A DNA stretch of 5,788 nucleotides from Dehalococcoidia bacterium. Its GTDB lineage: Bacteria; Chloroflexota; Dehalococcoidia; GIF9; UBA5629. Position 1 is the first letter of the stretch. The number at the start of each line of letters is the position of its first letter. The notes beneath the pieces were generated by a model, which did not search any database, was not told where the DNA came from, and worked only from the letters and a program-made list of their open reading frames with translations. Location of the stretch: positions 1 through 5,788 of the forward strand of contig JAUVVE010000064.1 of NCBI GenBank assembly GCA_030604795.1. Direction: 5' to 3'. This document shows, one piece after another, positions 1 to 5,347 of this stretch. The translations under genes and the position numbers were made by a program.

Positions 1-215
1 AACAGCGGCGGCGTGAATTCGTGGACACGGTGGAGCGCAGACTTGCTGGCGAGCTGTTGAAGTTGGTTGAGCGCGATGCAGAGCTAGGCCGCTATGTGGC
101 GATGGTGGAAGCCGGGGAGGTTGACCCGTATTCAGCGGCCGATGCAGTTCTGCGGCCGGGAACTTTGTTGGCTGGCTGGTCAAAGCTGCTGGCTGACAAG
201 CTGCCCGGTGATTAG
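1..215 (+). CDS. meaB: MeaB/ArgK-type G-protein chaperone, C-terminal end only (5' truncated)
   Basis: Only the last ~70 codons are in the window; the reading frame is open from base 3 to a TAG at 213-215. The visible part starts QRRREF and continues as a charged amphipathic helix, then V-x-x-GEVDPYSAAD. This matches the helical tail of the MeaB/ArgK (LAO/AO transport kinase) G3E-type GTPases, in which an arginine-rich helix is followed by a V-x-x-G-x-x-x-P-x-x-AA segment used in dimer formation. In the family, MeaB uses GTP hydrolysis to gate loading of adenosylcobalamin into methylmalonyl-CoA mutase and to protect that enzyme. The nucleotide-binding motifs lie outside the window, so the assignment rests on this tail alone. 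A GTG at 21 is internal and not the real start. A mutase subunit may lie upstream (inference). The next gene starts 12 bp downstream on the same strand, so co-transcription is likely. Confidence 0.72.
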   Translation, partial: QRRREFVDTVERRLAGELLKLVERDAELGRYVAMVEAGEVDPYSAADAVLRPGTLLAGWSKLLADKLPGD

Positions 216-227
216 GTCGAGACAAAA

Positions 228-1730
228 GTGACTGCAAGACGCAGCGAATCCCCTACGAGGCCCACTACTTCGCGCCGTACACAGAGCCATGACGGAAGCC
301 CTACGAAACCTGCGGTTTCGCGCGGGCGCCGGAAGTATGACGTAATTATAGTCGGCGGCGGTCCAGCAGGCGTTTTTGCTGCTTTGGAGCTGCGCCAAGC
401 TGGCGGCGCCAGGGTGTTGCTCCTGGAGAAGGGGCAGGATATCGACGCTCGTAAGTGCCCTCTTCAGGAGAAGGGCAAGCGGTGTGTCTCTTGCTCGCCG
501 TGTCATCTGGTCAGCGGTCTGGGCGGAGCCGGTGCCTTCAGCGATGGCAAGCTGACTCTGTCTTCAGCAGTGGGCGGTCGCCTGGGTGAGATAGTGGGGG
601 ATGACCGGATGCAGGAACTCATTGACTACGTTGACAACCTTTACTCCAAGTTCGGTGCCTCGGACAGGGTTTATGGGGTCGGCGAAGCGGTGGCCGAACT
701 CGGGCGACGGGCAACTCTGGCAGACTTAAGGCTGGTTCCGGTAAAACTGCGCCACATCGGGACTGAGCGGTCACGCCAGGTGCTTAAGGCGATGCGAGAC
801 TTGATTATTGAGGGGGTGGAGATAAGGCTGGGGGAAGCGGCGACAGCCGTCATAGTGGATAAGGGAGCGGTAGTTGGGGTGGAAACGAGTCGTGGTGAGC
901 GGTTGGACTGCCGCTGTCTGGTCCTGGCACCGGGTCGGGAAGGAGCGGAGTGGCTGGCGAATGAGGCTGAACGGCTCAAGCTGAGCCTGAGGTCAAACCC
1001 GGTTGACGTCGGCGTCAGAGTCGAGGTGCCGGCACCAGTGCTGGAGGGATTGACCTCGGTACTATATGAGGCAAAGCTGGAGTATTTCTCGAAGAGTTTC
1101 GGCGACCGGGTAAGGACATTCTGTATGTGCCCCGGTGGTGAGGTGATTATGGAATCTAGTGGCGGTGCCGACCCGGTTATCACAGTCAACGGTAATAGCT
1201 ATGCGGAACGTAAGACCGAAAATACTAATTTCGCCATTCTGGTGAGCACCACCTTCACCGAGCCTTTTCATGAGCCTATCGCCTACGGTAAGTACTTGGC
1301 GCGGCTGGCCAATCTGCTCAGCGGCGGTGTATTGGTGCAGCGTTTTGGAGACCTGTTGGACGGTCATCGGTCGACGCCAGAGCGGATTCGCCAAAGCCTT
1401 GTTAAGCCCACTTTGAAGGCGGCAACTCCGGGCGACCTGAGTTTTGCCCTTCCATATCGTCATCTTGGCAGCATAATGGAGATGCTTCAGGCAATGGGTA
1501 AGCTGGCCCCGGGGGTGGCATCCCGCCATACTCTGCTCTACGGCATCGAGGTCAAGTTCTATTCCAGCCAGCTACAGCTAAGCCCGTGCCTGGAAACAGA
1601 AATCAGCAATATGTTTGCTGCCGGCGATGGTGCCGGGGTTAGCCGGGGACTGGTGCAGGCTTCGGCCTGTGGCGTAGTGGTCGCCAGGGAGATACTGATG
1701 AGGCTGGGTAAACAGCCTGTTAACTGTTAA
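228..1730 (+). CDS. FAD-dependent dehydrogenase, COG2509 family
   Basis: This 500-aa flavoprotein is probably cytoplasmic, since no signal or membrane segment is seen. The dinucleotide-binding fold is at the N-terminus: GGGPAG at 43-48 and the ribose-binding glutamate E67 in LLLEKG. A cysteine cluster follows (C77, C86, C89, C92), then GLGGAGAFSDGK at 97-108, typical of the COG2509 uncharacterised FAD dehydrogenases. The C-terminus carries the second FAD contact, FAAGDGAGVSRG at 463-474. The substrate is not known for the family; the conserved cysteines suggest a redox or metal role (inference). GTG at 228 is the only usable start: an in-frame stop sits at 213-215 and no other ATG, GTG or TTG occurs before the FAD motif. 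A weak AGG lies at 214-216. The start gives an unusual Ser/Thr/Arg/Pro-rich extension of ~35 residues before the fold. Spacing of 12 bp suggests an operon with the upstream meaB-like gene. Distant relatives include geranylgeranyl-reductase-type flavoproteins, but the cysteine cluster favours COG2509. Confidence 0.85.
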   Translation: MTARRSESPTRPTTSRRTQSHDGSPTKPAVSRGRRKYDVIIVGGGPAGVFAALELRQAGGARVLLLEKGQDIDARKCPLQEKGKRCVSCSPCHLVSGLGGAGAFSDGKLTLSSAVGGRLGEIVGDDRMQELIDYVDNLYSKFGASDRVYGVGEAVAELGRRATLADLRLVPVKLRHIGTERSRQVLKAMRDLIIEGVEIRLGEAATAVIVDKGAVVGVETSRGERLDCRCLVLAPGREGAEWLANEAERLKLSLRSNPVDVGVRVEVPAPVLEGLTSVLYEAKLEYFSKSFGDRVRTFCMCPGGEVIMESSGGADPVITVNGNSYAERKTENTNFAILVSTTFTEPFHEPIAYGKYLARLANLLSGGVLVQRFGDLLDGHRSTPERIRQSLVKPTLKAATPGDLSFALPYRHLGSIMEMLQAMGKLAPGVASRHTLLYGIEVKFYSSQLQLSPCLETEISNMFAAGDGAGVSRGLVQASACGVVVAREILMRLGKQPVNC

Positions 1731-1890
1731 CCCAAGCTAAAGTCAAGCTACCAGTTTGGGAACTAGGATATAGCCCCCCTTCAGGTCGCGGAAGACTTGG
1801 TAGCCTTGCTCTCGTGCGTCGTGTTTCAATTGCTGCCCCGGCTGAGTTGTTGCGGTCCGACCAAGCTAAGTCTATTCCAATAAAGTACAT
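1720..1890 (-). pseudogene. Remnant starting like a DUF429 protein
   Basis: On the minus strand an ATG at 1890-1888 opens MYFIGIDLAWSDRN followed by NSAGAAIE, which matches the N-terminus of DUF429 proteins (an RNase H-like fold whose first strand reads GIDLAW-S-x-RN-x-SG). After about 22 residues the similarity stops. The frame then runs through arginine- and proline-rich sequence to a TAA at 1722-1720, overlapping the last codons of the convergent flavoprotein gene. DUF429 proteins are normally 200 residues or more, so this is a fragment of under 60. No Shine-Dalgarno sequence is visible upstream. It begins 19 bases after the plsY-like stop, in the same direction. A second open frame at 1829-1743 on the same strand looks more protein-like over the 3' part, which suggests an indel or deletion junction near 1840. 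The function of DUF429 is unknown. Judged a decayed gene rather than a working one. Confidence 0.5.
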
Positions 1891-1908
1891 GCGAGTCTCG
1901 TCTGTACT

Positions 1909-2628
1909 TCACAGGTAGCTGCGGTCGTAAAGAAGGCGGTTGATCAGTATCCTTCTGACACTGGTAGCTGTCTTGACGTCAGCGCCGATGCCGACGGTGA
2001 GGCGGCGCGCCACGAGTGCCACGAAGAGAGCTGCCAGCCCCACCGTCATCTCCAGCGGCTGCTGAAGGCACCAGGAGGACAGCGGCGCAGCTGCGAAGGC
2101 AATGACCATGCCTAGCGGCAGGCTGTTGCTCACCGGACCGCCGAGCATGAGGCGTTGGCTGAGCGTTTGACTAGGGGCCACGAAGCGGGGGATGGTTCTG
2201 ATGAAGAAACCGGTGAGGGCGATGATGAGGGCGATAAGAAAGACCAGGTAAGCGTGGGAGGCCTCGGTTGAGCTGACACCCACGGTTATGGCAAGCATCA
2301 TCCCTGCGCCGGACGTGTTGCCTCTCTCGCCGTCGAACTTCCGGAACACGGGCCACATCTGTCCGGCAACAGCGGCCACTCCGGCCGCGGCTATTACGGC
2401 CAGGTGGAAATCAAGGGCAAAGCCGATGACGACGGGTATGGCTCCTTTCAGGATATCAACCACTATCCCGGATAAGCCTTCGAGCCGCCCTACCTTGCGC
2501 CACAGCGCGCTATGTAAGTCCTCTTCCTGAGACAGGTCGAAGCCTCTGGCGCGACCGAGAAGAATCATGTACTGGAATGACCCGAGAAGGTAAGCCCCTA
2601 TCACCAAAGCAATGTTAGCTATCACCAT
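1909..2628 (-). CDS. Divergent PlsY-family (glycerol-3-phosphate acyltransferase-like) membrane protein
   Basis: This is a 239-aa integral membrane protein with several hydrophobic segments, roughly 3-24, 52-72, 75-95, 125-145, 169-188 and 192-208. Features of PlsY are present: AYLLGSFQYMI at 12-22, the VVDILKGAIPV segment at 56-66 (family DxLKG), and AGQMWPVFRKFDGERGN at 88-104, which lines up with the family's GHxFPvFlxFkGGKG loop. PlsY transfers an acyl group from acyl-phosphate to glycerol-3-phosphate in the first step of phospholipid synthesis. However, the SGNxGATN motif expected before DILKG is absent (DLHSALWRKVGRLEG stands there), the loop histidine is Q90, and GGKG reads GERG. The acyltransferase activity is therefore doubtful, and this may be a paralog with another role. 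A strong start supports real expression: GGAGGG (minus strand, 2638-2633) lies 4 nt before the ATG at 2628. The gene follows the CBS-ACT gene on the same strand after 283 bp. The C-terminus is a basic tail, RRILINRLLYDR. Confidence 0.7.
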   Translation of the reverse strand: MVIANIALVIGAYLLGSFQYMILLGRARGFDLSQEEDLHSALWRKVGRLEGLSGIVVDILKGAIPVVIGFALDFHLAVIAAAGVAAVAGQMWPVFRKFDGERGNTSGAGMMLAITVGVSSTEASHAYLVFLIALIIALTGFFIRTIPRFVAPSQTLSQRLMLGGPVSNSLPLGMVIAFAAAPLSSWCLQQPLEMTVGLAALFVALVARRLTVGIGADVKTATSVRRILINRLLYDRSYL

Positions 2629-2848
2629 TTAGCCCTCCGGCATAAGTGTAGCAGGCAAATGGAAGCAAGGAACCCTCCATGCTCGTCCAGTCCATTAGCG
2701 ACGCAGCGCTCCTTCTTAGGTGTAGTGAAGTGATGGGTCTTTACTTCCCCGTTCTTCCGTGATGGCGATGGCACTGCTGTCCGCCTCTCTTACCTCTTCC
2801 TTTTGCCCGTGTTGGGTGGACGAGGCAGCTCGGTCAAAGCGCTTCATT

Positions 2849-2891
2849 AACCGGCTTGAGGATCAACAGGTTGAGCCTGTTGATCCTGGTT
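2849..2891. repeat. Strong inverted repeat downstream of the CBS-ACT gene
   Basis: AGGATCAACAGG at 2859-2870 is perfectly repeated in inverse at 2876-2887 (CCTGTTGATCCT), with a 5-base loop TTGAG. After a 6-base one-sided bulge the stem continues as AACC (2849-2852) with GGTT (2888-2891). It sits 21 bp beyond the end of the CBS-ACT gene, where a terminator or 3' stabilising hairpin would be expected. There is no U-tract on either strand, so it is not a standard intrinsic terminator. It could also be a copy of a small dispersed palindromic element; that cannot be told from one copy. Confidence 0.65.
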
Positions 2892-2911
2892 CGGGCCAAA
2901 GCTGCAATTAC

Positions 2912-3553
2912 TCAGCGTTCCACTACTTCCGCTGGGTAGCCTTTGCTCGCCAGCTCTTTCATGAGCTGGCTAACGTCCTCGGTATCAAGATGGACGCATA
3001 GGTCAGCTTCTCTGCCTTCCAACGGCGGCATGCTGTGCAGAGCGATTACCTTCGTTCCCTGCTTGGCAATGGCTTCAACAACTTCTTTCATGCCTTTGAC
3101 TTCGGCACCATTAGAGATGACTAGGCGAGTGCCCGACGCCCCTATTCCCAGCACCGGATTCAGGATCTTGTAGAAGAAGTCGTTGGTGGTGACTATGCCT
3201 ATCAGCGCATGGTCTTCCGTCACGGGCAGGGCGCCTACCTGCTTGGTCTGAGCCAGGGCTACAGCGCTCTCTACTGACGTTTCGGGTGAGACTGTGACCA
3301 CATCCTTTGCCATGATTTCCCTAACGGTCATCTTTGCCATAAGGTAGTTGATTTCCCAGACACTCAGGCTGGTAGCCGGTGACGGGCCAGCACGAGCCAC
3401 ACGCTCTTTGCTCACCATACCCACCAGCTTCCCTCTGTCAACCACCGGCAGACGACGGATATTGTGCGCATCCATCACTCTCCTGGCTTCCATTATCGGG
3501 GTGTCACTGGACACAGTAACCACGTTCCACGTCATAACATCTCGAACTCTCAT
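2912..3553 (-). CDS. CBS-CBS-ACT domain protein, AcuB-like
   Basis: A 213-aa soluble protein. CBS domain 1 spans about residues 7-55 (MTWNVVTVSSDTPIMEA, then NIRRLPVVDRGKLVGMVS). CBS domain 2 spans about 82-130 (AKDVVTVSPETSVESA, then QVGALPVTEDHALIGIVT and DFF). A C-terminal ACT-like domain spans about 142-213 (TRLVISNGAEVKGMKEVVEAI through GYPAEVV). Paired CBS domains form a module that binds adenine nucleotides, and ACT domains often bind amino acids, so a ligand sensor is likely. The same order occurs in the AcuB-type proteins of Firmicutes, but the target here is unknown. I choose ATG 3553 over an in-frame ATG at 3601: AGGAGG stands 6 nt upstream of 3553, the sequence then begins MRVRDVM as in homologs, and a good -10 element at 3582-3587 lies inside the longer form. 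The gene is divergent from the 88-aa gene and is followed by a strong hairpin. Confidence 0.85.
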   Translation of the reverse strand: MRVRDVMTWNVVTVSSDTPIMEARRVMDAHNIRRLPVVDRGKLVGMVSKERVARAGPSPATSLSVWEINYLMAKMTVREIMAKDVVTVSPETSVESAVALAQTKQVGALPVTEDHALIGIVTTNDFFYKILNPVLGIGASGTRLVISNGAEVKGMKEVVEAIAKQGTKVIALHSMPPLEGREADLCVHLDTEDVSQLMKELASKGYPAEVVER

Positions 3554-3581
3554 GCTCCACCTCCTCAAGAGCTTTGGGGTT

Positions 3582-3590
3582 ATTCTATCA
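3582..3590 (-). promoter_or_regulatory. Extended -10 promoter of the CBS-ACT gene
   Basis: Read on the minus strand this is TGATAGAAT, an extended -10 with TAGAAT matching TATAAT at 5 of 6 positions. No good -35 is seen 16-18 bp upstream (an AT-rich TTTTAA only), which an extended -10 can tolerate. Transcription would begin near 3575, leaving a leader of about 22 nt that contains the AGGAGG site. This supports the start at 3553. Confidence 0.5.
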
Positions 3591-3702
3591 CAGGCTGGCA
3601 AAGCTTAAAAGGCGTTACACTGCTTGATTCAGATAAATCTGTGCCGGCCAACTGCTGCTGCTTGTGACTGGGGCAGGGCTCGCGTGTTGCTGAGAACCCG
3701 TG

Positions 3703-3729
3703 TTGAAGGGCTTCGGGGTATGCTACAAT
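3703..3729 (+). promoter_or_regulatory. Promoter of the 88-aa gene
   Basis: TGCTACAAT at 3721-3729 is an extended -10 (TACAAT, 5 of 6). TTGAAG at 3703-3708 is a possible -35 with a short 15-bp spacer. The start of transcription would be near 3736, giving an untranslated leader of under 20 nt with GGAG at 3746-3749 before the ATG. Confidence 0.5.
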
Positions 3730-3753
3730 ATCTCGGCGGTATGACGGAGAAGC

Positions 3754-4020
3754 ATGATGAGCCAGGGGCGTGAAGTTACCATAACGATTAGGGTAACGAC
3801 CATACGCGATGGGACGCATGGCATCAGTATGGCCATGCCAGACCGCTTGGTCGGCGAGTGGGCAGACAGCGGGGCAAGATCGTTGGCTGTTACCGATGAA
3901 TGTGGTGTTCGTATCTGCGGGGATGATGGCGTTGAGCGCTATTTGCTGACTATGCCAGGAACGCTTCTACGAGTCCGGCAACTCTCCGATACCGAAGCCA
4001 CCGTAGTTGTGCGCTTGTGA
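3754..4020 (+). CDS. Small hypothetical protein (88 aa)
   Basis: I do not recognise this protein. It starts ATG-ATG at 3754/3757. GGAG at 3746-3749 is 4 nt before the first ATG and 7 nt before the second, so either could be used. The chain is soluble, with no signal peptide or membrane segment. It has alternating hydrophobic and polar residues that suggest beta strands: EVTITIRVTTI near the N-terminus and EATVVVRL at the very end. Two cysteines (C50 in DECGV and C55 in RICGDD) sit in a turn-like middle region. A small beta-barrel or sandwich fold is possible (inference). It has a plausible promoter of its own, is divergent from the CBS-ACT gene with about 200 bp between starts, and converges on the 195-aa membrane protein gene. 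A real start site, a promoter and a clean reading frame make it a likely gene, but no function can be given. Confidence 0.6.
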   Translation: MMSQGREVTITIRVTTIRDGTHGISMAMPDRLVGEWADSGARSLAVTDECGVRICGDDGVERYLLTMPGTLLRVRQLSDTEATVVVRL

Positions 4021-4030
4021 GCTGGCACCA

Positions 4031-4071
4031 CTCATCGGTTTCGAGACCTTCTGTCTCCAAATGCCGATGGG
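4031..4071. terminator. Possible bidirectional hairpin between convergent genes
   Basis: The bases between the two convergent genes can fold into an outer stem CTCATCGG (4031-4038) with CCGATGGG (4064-4071), including one G-U pair, and an inner stem GAGAC (4043-4047) with GTCTC (4053-4057) around a 5-base loop. The position, 10 bp past the 88-aa stop and 44 bp past the end of the opposing gene, suits a shared terminator. There is no U-tract, so the call is weak. Confidence 0.3.
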
Positions 4072-4115
4072 GCTCTTAATTCGCTGTGTGCGGCCGGTGG
4101 GATGGGTAGGGCGGA

Positions 4116-4703
4116 CTACCAGGCAACCAGGAAGCGCCTGATGGTGTCATCCTTGGGTGGTGGCGTGTAGTCGTTAATCTGGGAATAGCTCTTGCCTACG
4201 ACCAGACTTACCTCCTCATCAAATTGGGGCTCGATGAATGTCAGCCCTCTATCCATCGTTTCAAAGGCCACTATGGCATGCCCATACCCTTCGGGGTAAA
4301 AGATATCAACGACAGCGCAGCGAATACCGTGAGCCTCAGCATTGTTGTTGACCTGGACTGAGAAGTCGGTGCACACGTATTCATCCTCTAGGTACCCCTT
4401 GGAGTTCGTAGTATCCTGTGCCAGAAACTCCATCATCTCTTGATACGTGGGGTTCCCGATGCTGTAGCCGCTGCTACCCTCCCTCAGCCCCGACTCGTAA
4501 CCAGCCTGGTAGCCAGCTTGATAACCTGCGTCCTTTTCCGCCTCCTGGCGCTGGCTGTGGCTGAGGTTTTGCGCAGCCTCGTAACCGGTCTCGTAGCCAT
4601 TGTGCTGCCCATACACGTAGCTGAGATATGCTGAGCCATAGCACAGCATGACGATGGCCAGGAACATGCCCAGTGCCGTAGCTACTTTTTGGCTGTTATC
4701 CAT
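4116..4703 (-). CDS. Membrane-anchored protein with GX3 repeats and a transglutaminase-like domain
   Basis: A 195-aa protein with three parts. Residues 8-30 form one hydrophobic segment (ALGMFLAIVMLCYGSAYL), an N-terminal anchor or uncleaved signal. Residues 32-76 hold a glycine-every-four repeat, with G at 32, 36, 40 and again at 60, 64, 68, 72, 76, mostly as GYxx units. Such GX3 runs make tightly packed helices, as in Yae1/Lto1 and FliH. Residues ~85-195 resemble bacterial transglutaminase-like or cysteine-protease domains: C111 in YVCTDFSVQV, H142 in GYGHAIVAFET, and E158 in LTFIEPQ where the family usually has Asp before Pro. If anchored with the C-terminus outside, it would act on the cell surface (inference). 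The ATG at 4703 has GGAGGT 5 nt upstream on the minus strand. Its own promoter is at 4751-4779. The substrate is unknown, and the catalytic call rests on motif spacing only. Confidence 0.72.
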   Translation of the reverse strand: MDNSQKVATALGMFLAIVMLCYGSAYLSYVYGQHNGYETGYEAAQNLSHSQRQEAEKDAGYQAGYQAGYESGLREGSSGYSIGNPTYQEMMEFLAQDTTNSKGYLEDEYVCTDFSVQVNNNAEAHGIRCAVVDIFYPEGYGHAIVAFETMDRGLTFIEPQFDEEVSLVVGKSYSQINDYTPPPKDDTIRRFLVAW

Positions 4704-4750
4704 AATGGACCTCCGTTTTCAATGTGGCGCAATCACTACGTCTGTGCCTA

Positions 4751-4779
4751 AGTTTAACCCCCTGCCAGTTATTAGGCAA
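4751..4779 (-). promoter_or_regulatory. Promoter of the transglutaminase-like protein gene
   Basis: On the minus strand TTGCCT (4779-4774) and TAAACT (4756-4751) are separated by 17 bp. Each matches the sigma-70 consensus at 4 of 6 positions. Transcription would start near 4744, about 40 nt before the ATG, with the GGAGGT site between. Confidence 0.45.
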
Positions 4780-4846
4780 GAAATAGCGTTTGGCCACCCC
4801 GCCCGTCATTCCGCATTCTACATCTTAGCCTTTGGATTTCCACTTT

Positions 4847-4880
4847 GAGACCCTTCCCGTTTACTTCACTCAGGGTGACA
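4847..4880. repeat. Possible copy of a dispersed intergenic repeat
   Basis: The sequence GAGACCCTT followed by CTTCACTCAGGGTGACA resembles, from memory, a family of short palindromic repeats common in bacterial intergenic regions (on the other strand, TGTCACCCTGAGTGAAG then AAGGGTCTC). ACCCT at 4850-4854 pairs with AGGGT at 4872-4876. It lies in the 262-bp space between the divergent starts at 4703 and 4966. Only one copy is in the window, so membership in a repeat family is not proven. Confidence 0.4.
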
Positions 4881-4901
4881 GCCGGACAAGGCAAGGCATC
4901 C

Positions 4902-4930
4902 TTGACGATGACCGCCAAATGGGGTAGGCT
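4902..4930 (+). promoter_or_regulatory. Candidate promoter of the aromatic operon
   Basis: TTGACG at 4902-4907 (5 of 6 to the -35 consensus) is followed after exactly 17 bp by TAGGCT at 4925-4930, a weak -10. Transcription would start near 4937, close to the AGGAGGAGGG site at 4945-4954 that serves the chorismate mutase. No attenuator, T-box or leader peptide is seen in the short leader. Confidence 0.45.
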
Positions 4931-4965
4931 ATTAAACTATCCTCAGGAGGAGGGATAGACGCGAG

Positions 4966-5345
4966 TTGTGGTGCCGCGGCATAAGAGGCGCTAGTACAGT
5001 GCCGGAGAATACCCGAGAGGCAATAGTGACTGCGAGCAAGGAACTGCTCCAGGAGATACTAGAAGTCAATGCGGTGGAAGTGGATGATGTGGCTAGTGTT
5101 TTCTTTACCACGACGCCTGACCTTAATGCAGCGTTTCCGGCAGTAGCAGCTCGGCAGCTGGGCTGGACAAAGGTTGCCTTGCTCTGCGGCATGAAATGAA
5201 TGTTCCTGGCAGCCTGCCTCGATGTCTGAGAGTCCTGATGTTGGTCAATACTGAAAAAAGGGACGAGGAAATCGTGCACGTCTATTTGAGGGGGGCAGAG
5301 GGGCTTAGGGCGGAAGCTGACGAACCGGGGCTAGGCGAGGGCTGA
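4966..5345 (+). pseudogene. aroH: AroH-type chorismate mutase, split by a frameshift
   Basis: AroH converts chorismate to prephenate for phenylalanine and tyrosine synthesis, as a cytoplasmic trimer. The first 77 codons start at TTG 4966, the only in-frame start after a stop at 4933, with GGAGGG at 4949-4954 upstream. They read MWCRGIRGAS at the N-terminus (R7 is the B. subtilis Arg7 equivalent), then TTTPDLNAAFPAVAAR (R63) and LLC at 74, ending at TGA 5197-5199. The rest of the family sequence continues in the -1 frame from 5193: EMNVPGSLPRCLRVL (the Arg90 equivalent), then HVYLRG (the Tyr108 equivalent), to TGA 5343-5345. Joined, the protein would be ~126 aa, the family's normal size. The catalytic glutamate (Glu78 in B. 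subtilis) is encoded only in the second frame, at 5193-5195. An ATG at 5196 overlaps the stop as ATGA, so the second half (49 aa) might be re-initiated. A sequencing error, recent mutation or recoding are all possible. The DAHP synthase starts 2 bp after the final stop. Confidence 0.85.
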
Positions 5346-5347
5346 AC

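Noticed and set aside
671..1189. 172-aa minus-strand frame inside the flavoprotein gene
   Set aside because: Serine- and threonine-rich antisense shadow of a strongly supported gene.
2716..2847. 43-aa minus-strand frame in the 2629-2911 gap
   Set aside because: It has an ATG but no Shine-Dalgarno site, and its composition (MKRFDRAASS...) is not recognised. It is probably chance; otherwise nothing but the inverted repeat is seen in this gap.
2759..3001. 80-aa plus-strand reading frame over the gap and the 3' end of the CBS-ACT gene
   Set aside because: It runs antisense into the well-supported CBS-ACT gene, spans the inverted repeat, has no ribosome site and no recognisable domain.
3554..3601. 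Longer N-terminus for the CBS-ACT protein from ATG 3601
   Set aside because: It has no ribosome site, homologs begin at MRVRDVM, and the likely -10 element lies within the extra stretch.
3630..3641. Small palindrome CAGAT-AA-ATCTG in the divergent control region
   Set aside because: Five-base arms with a 2-base gap are too short to call an operator, and no adjacent regulator gene supports one.
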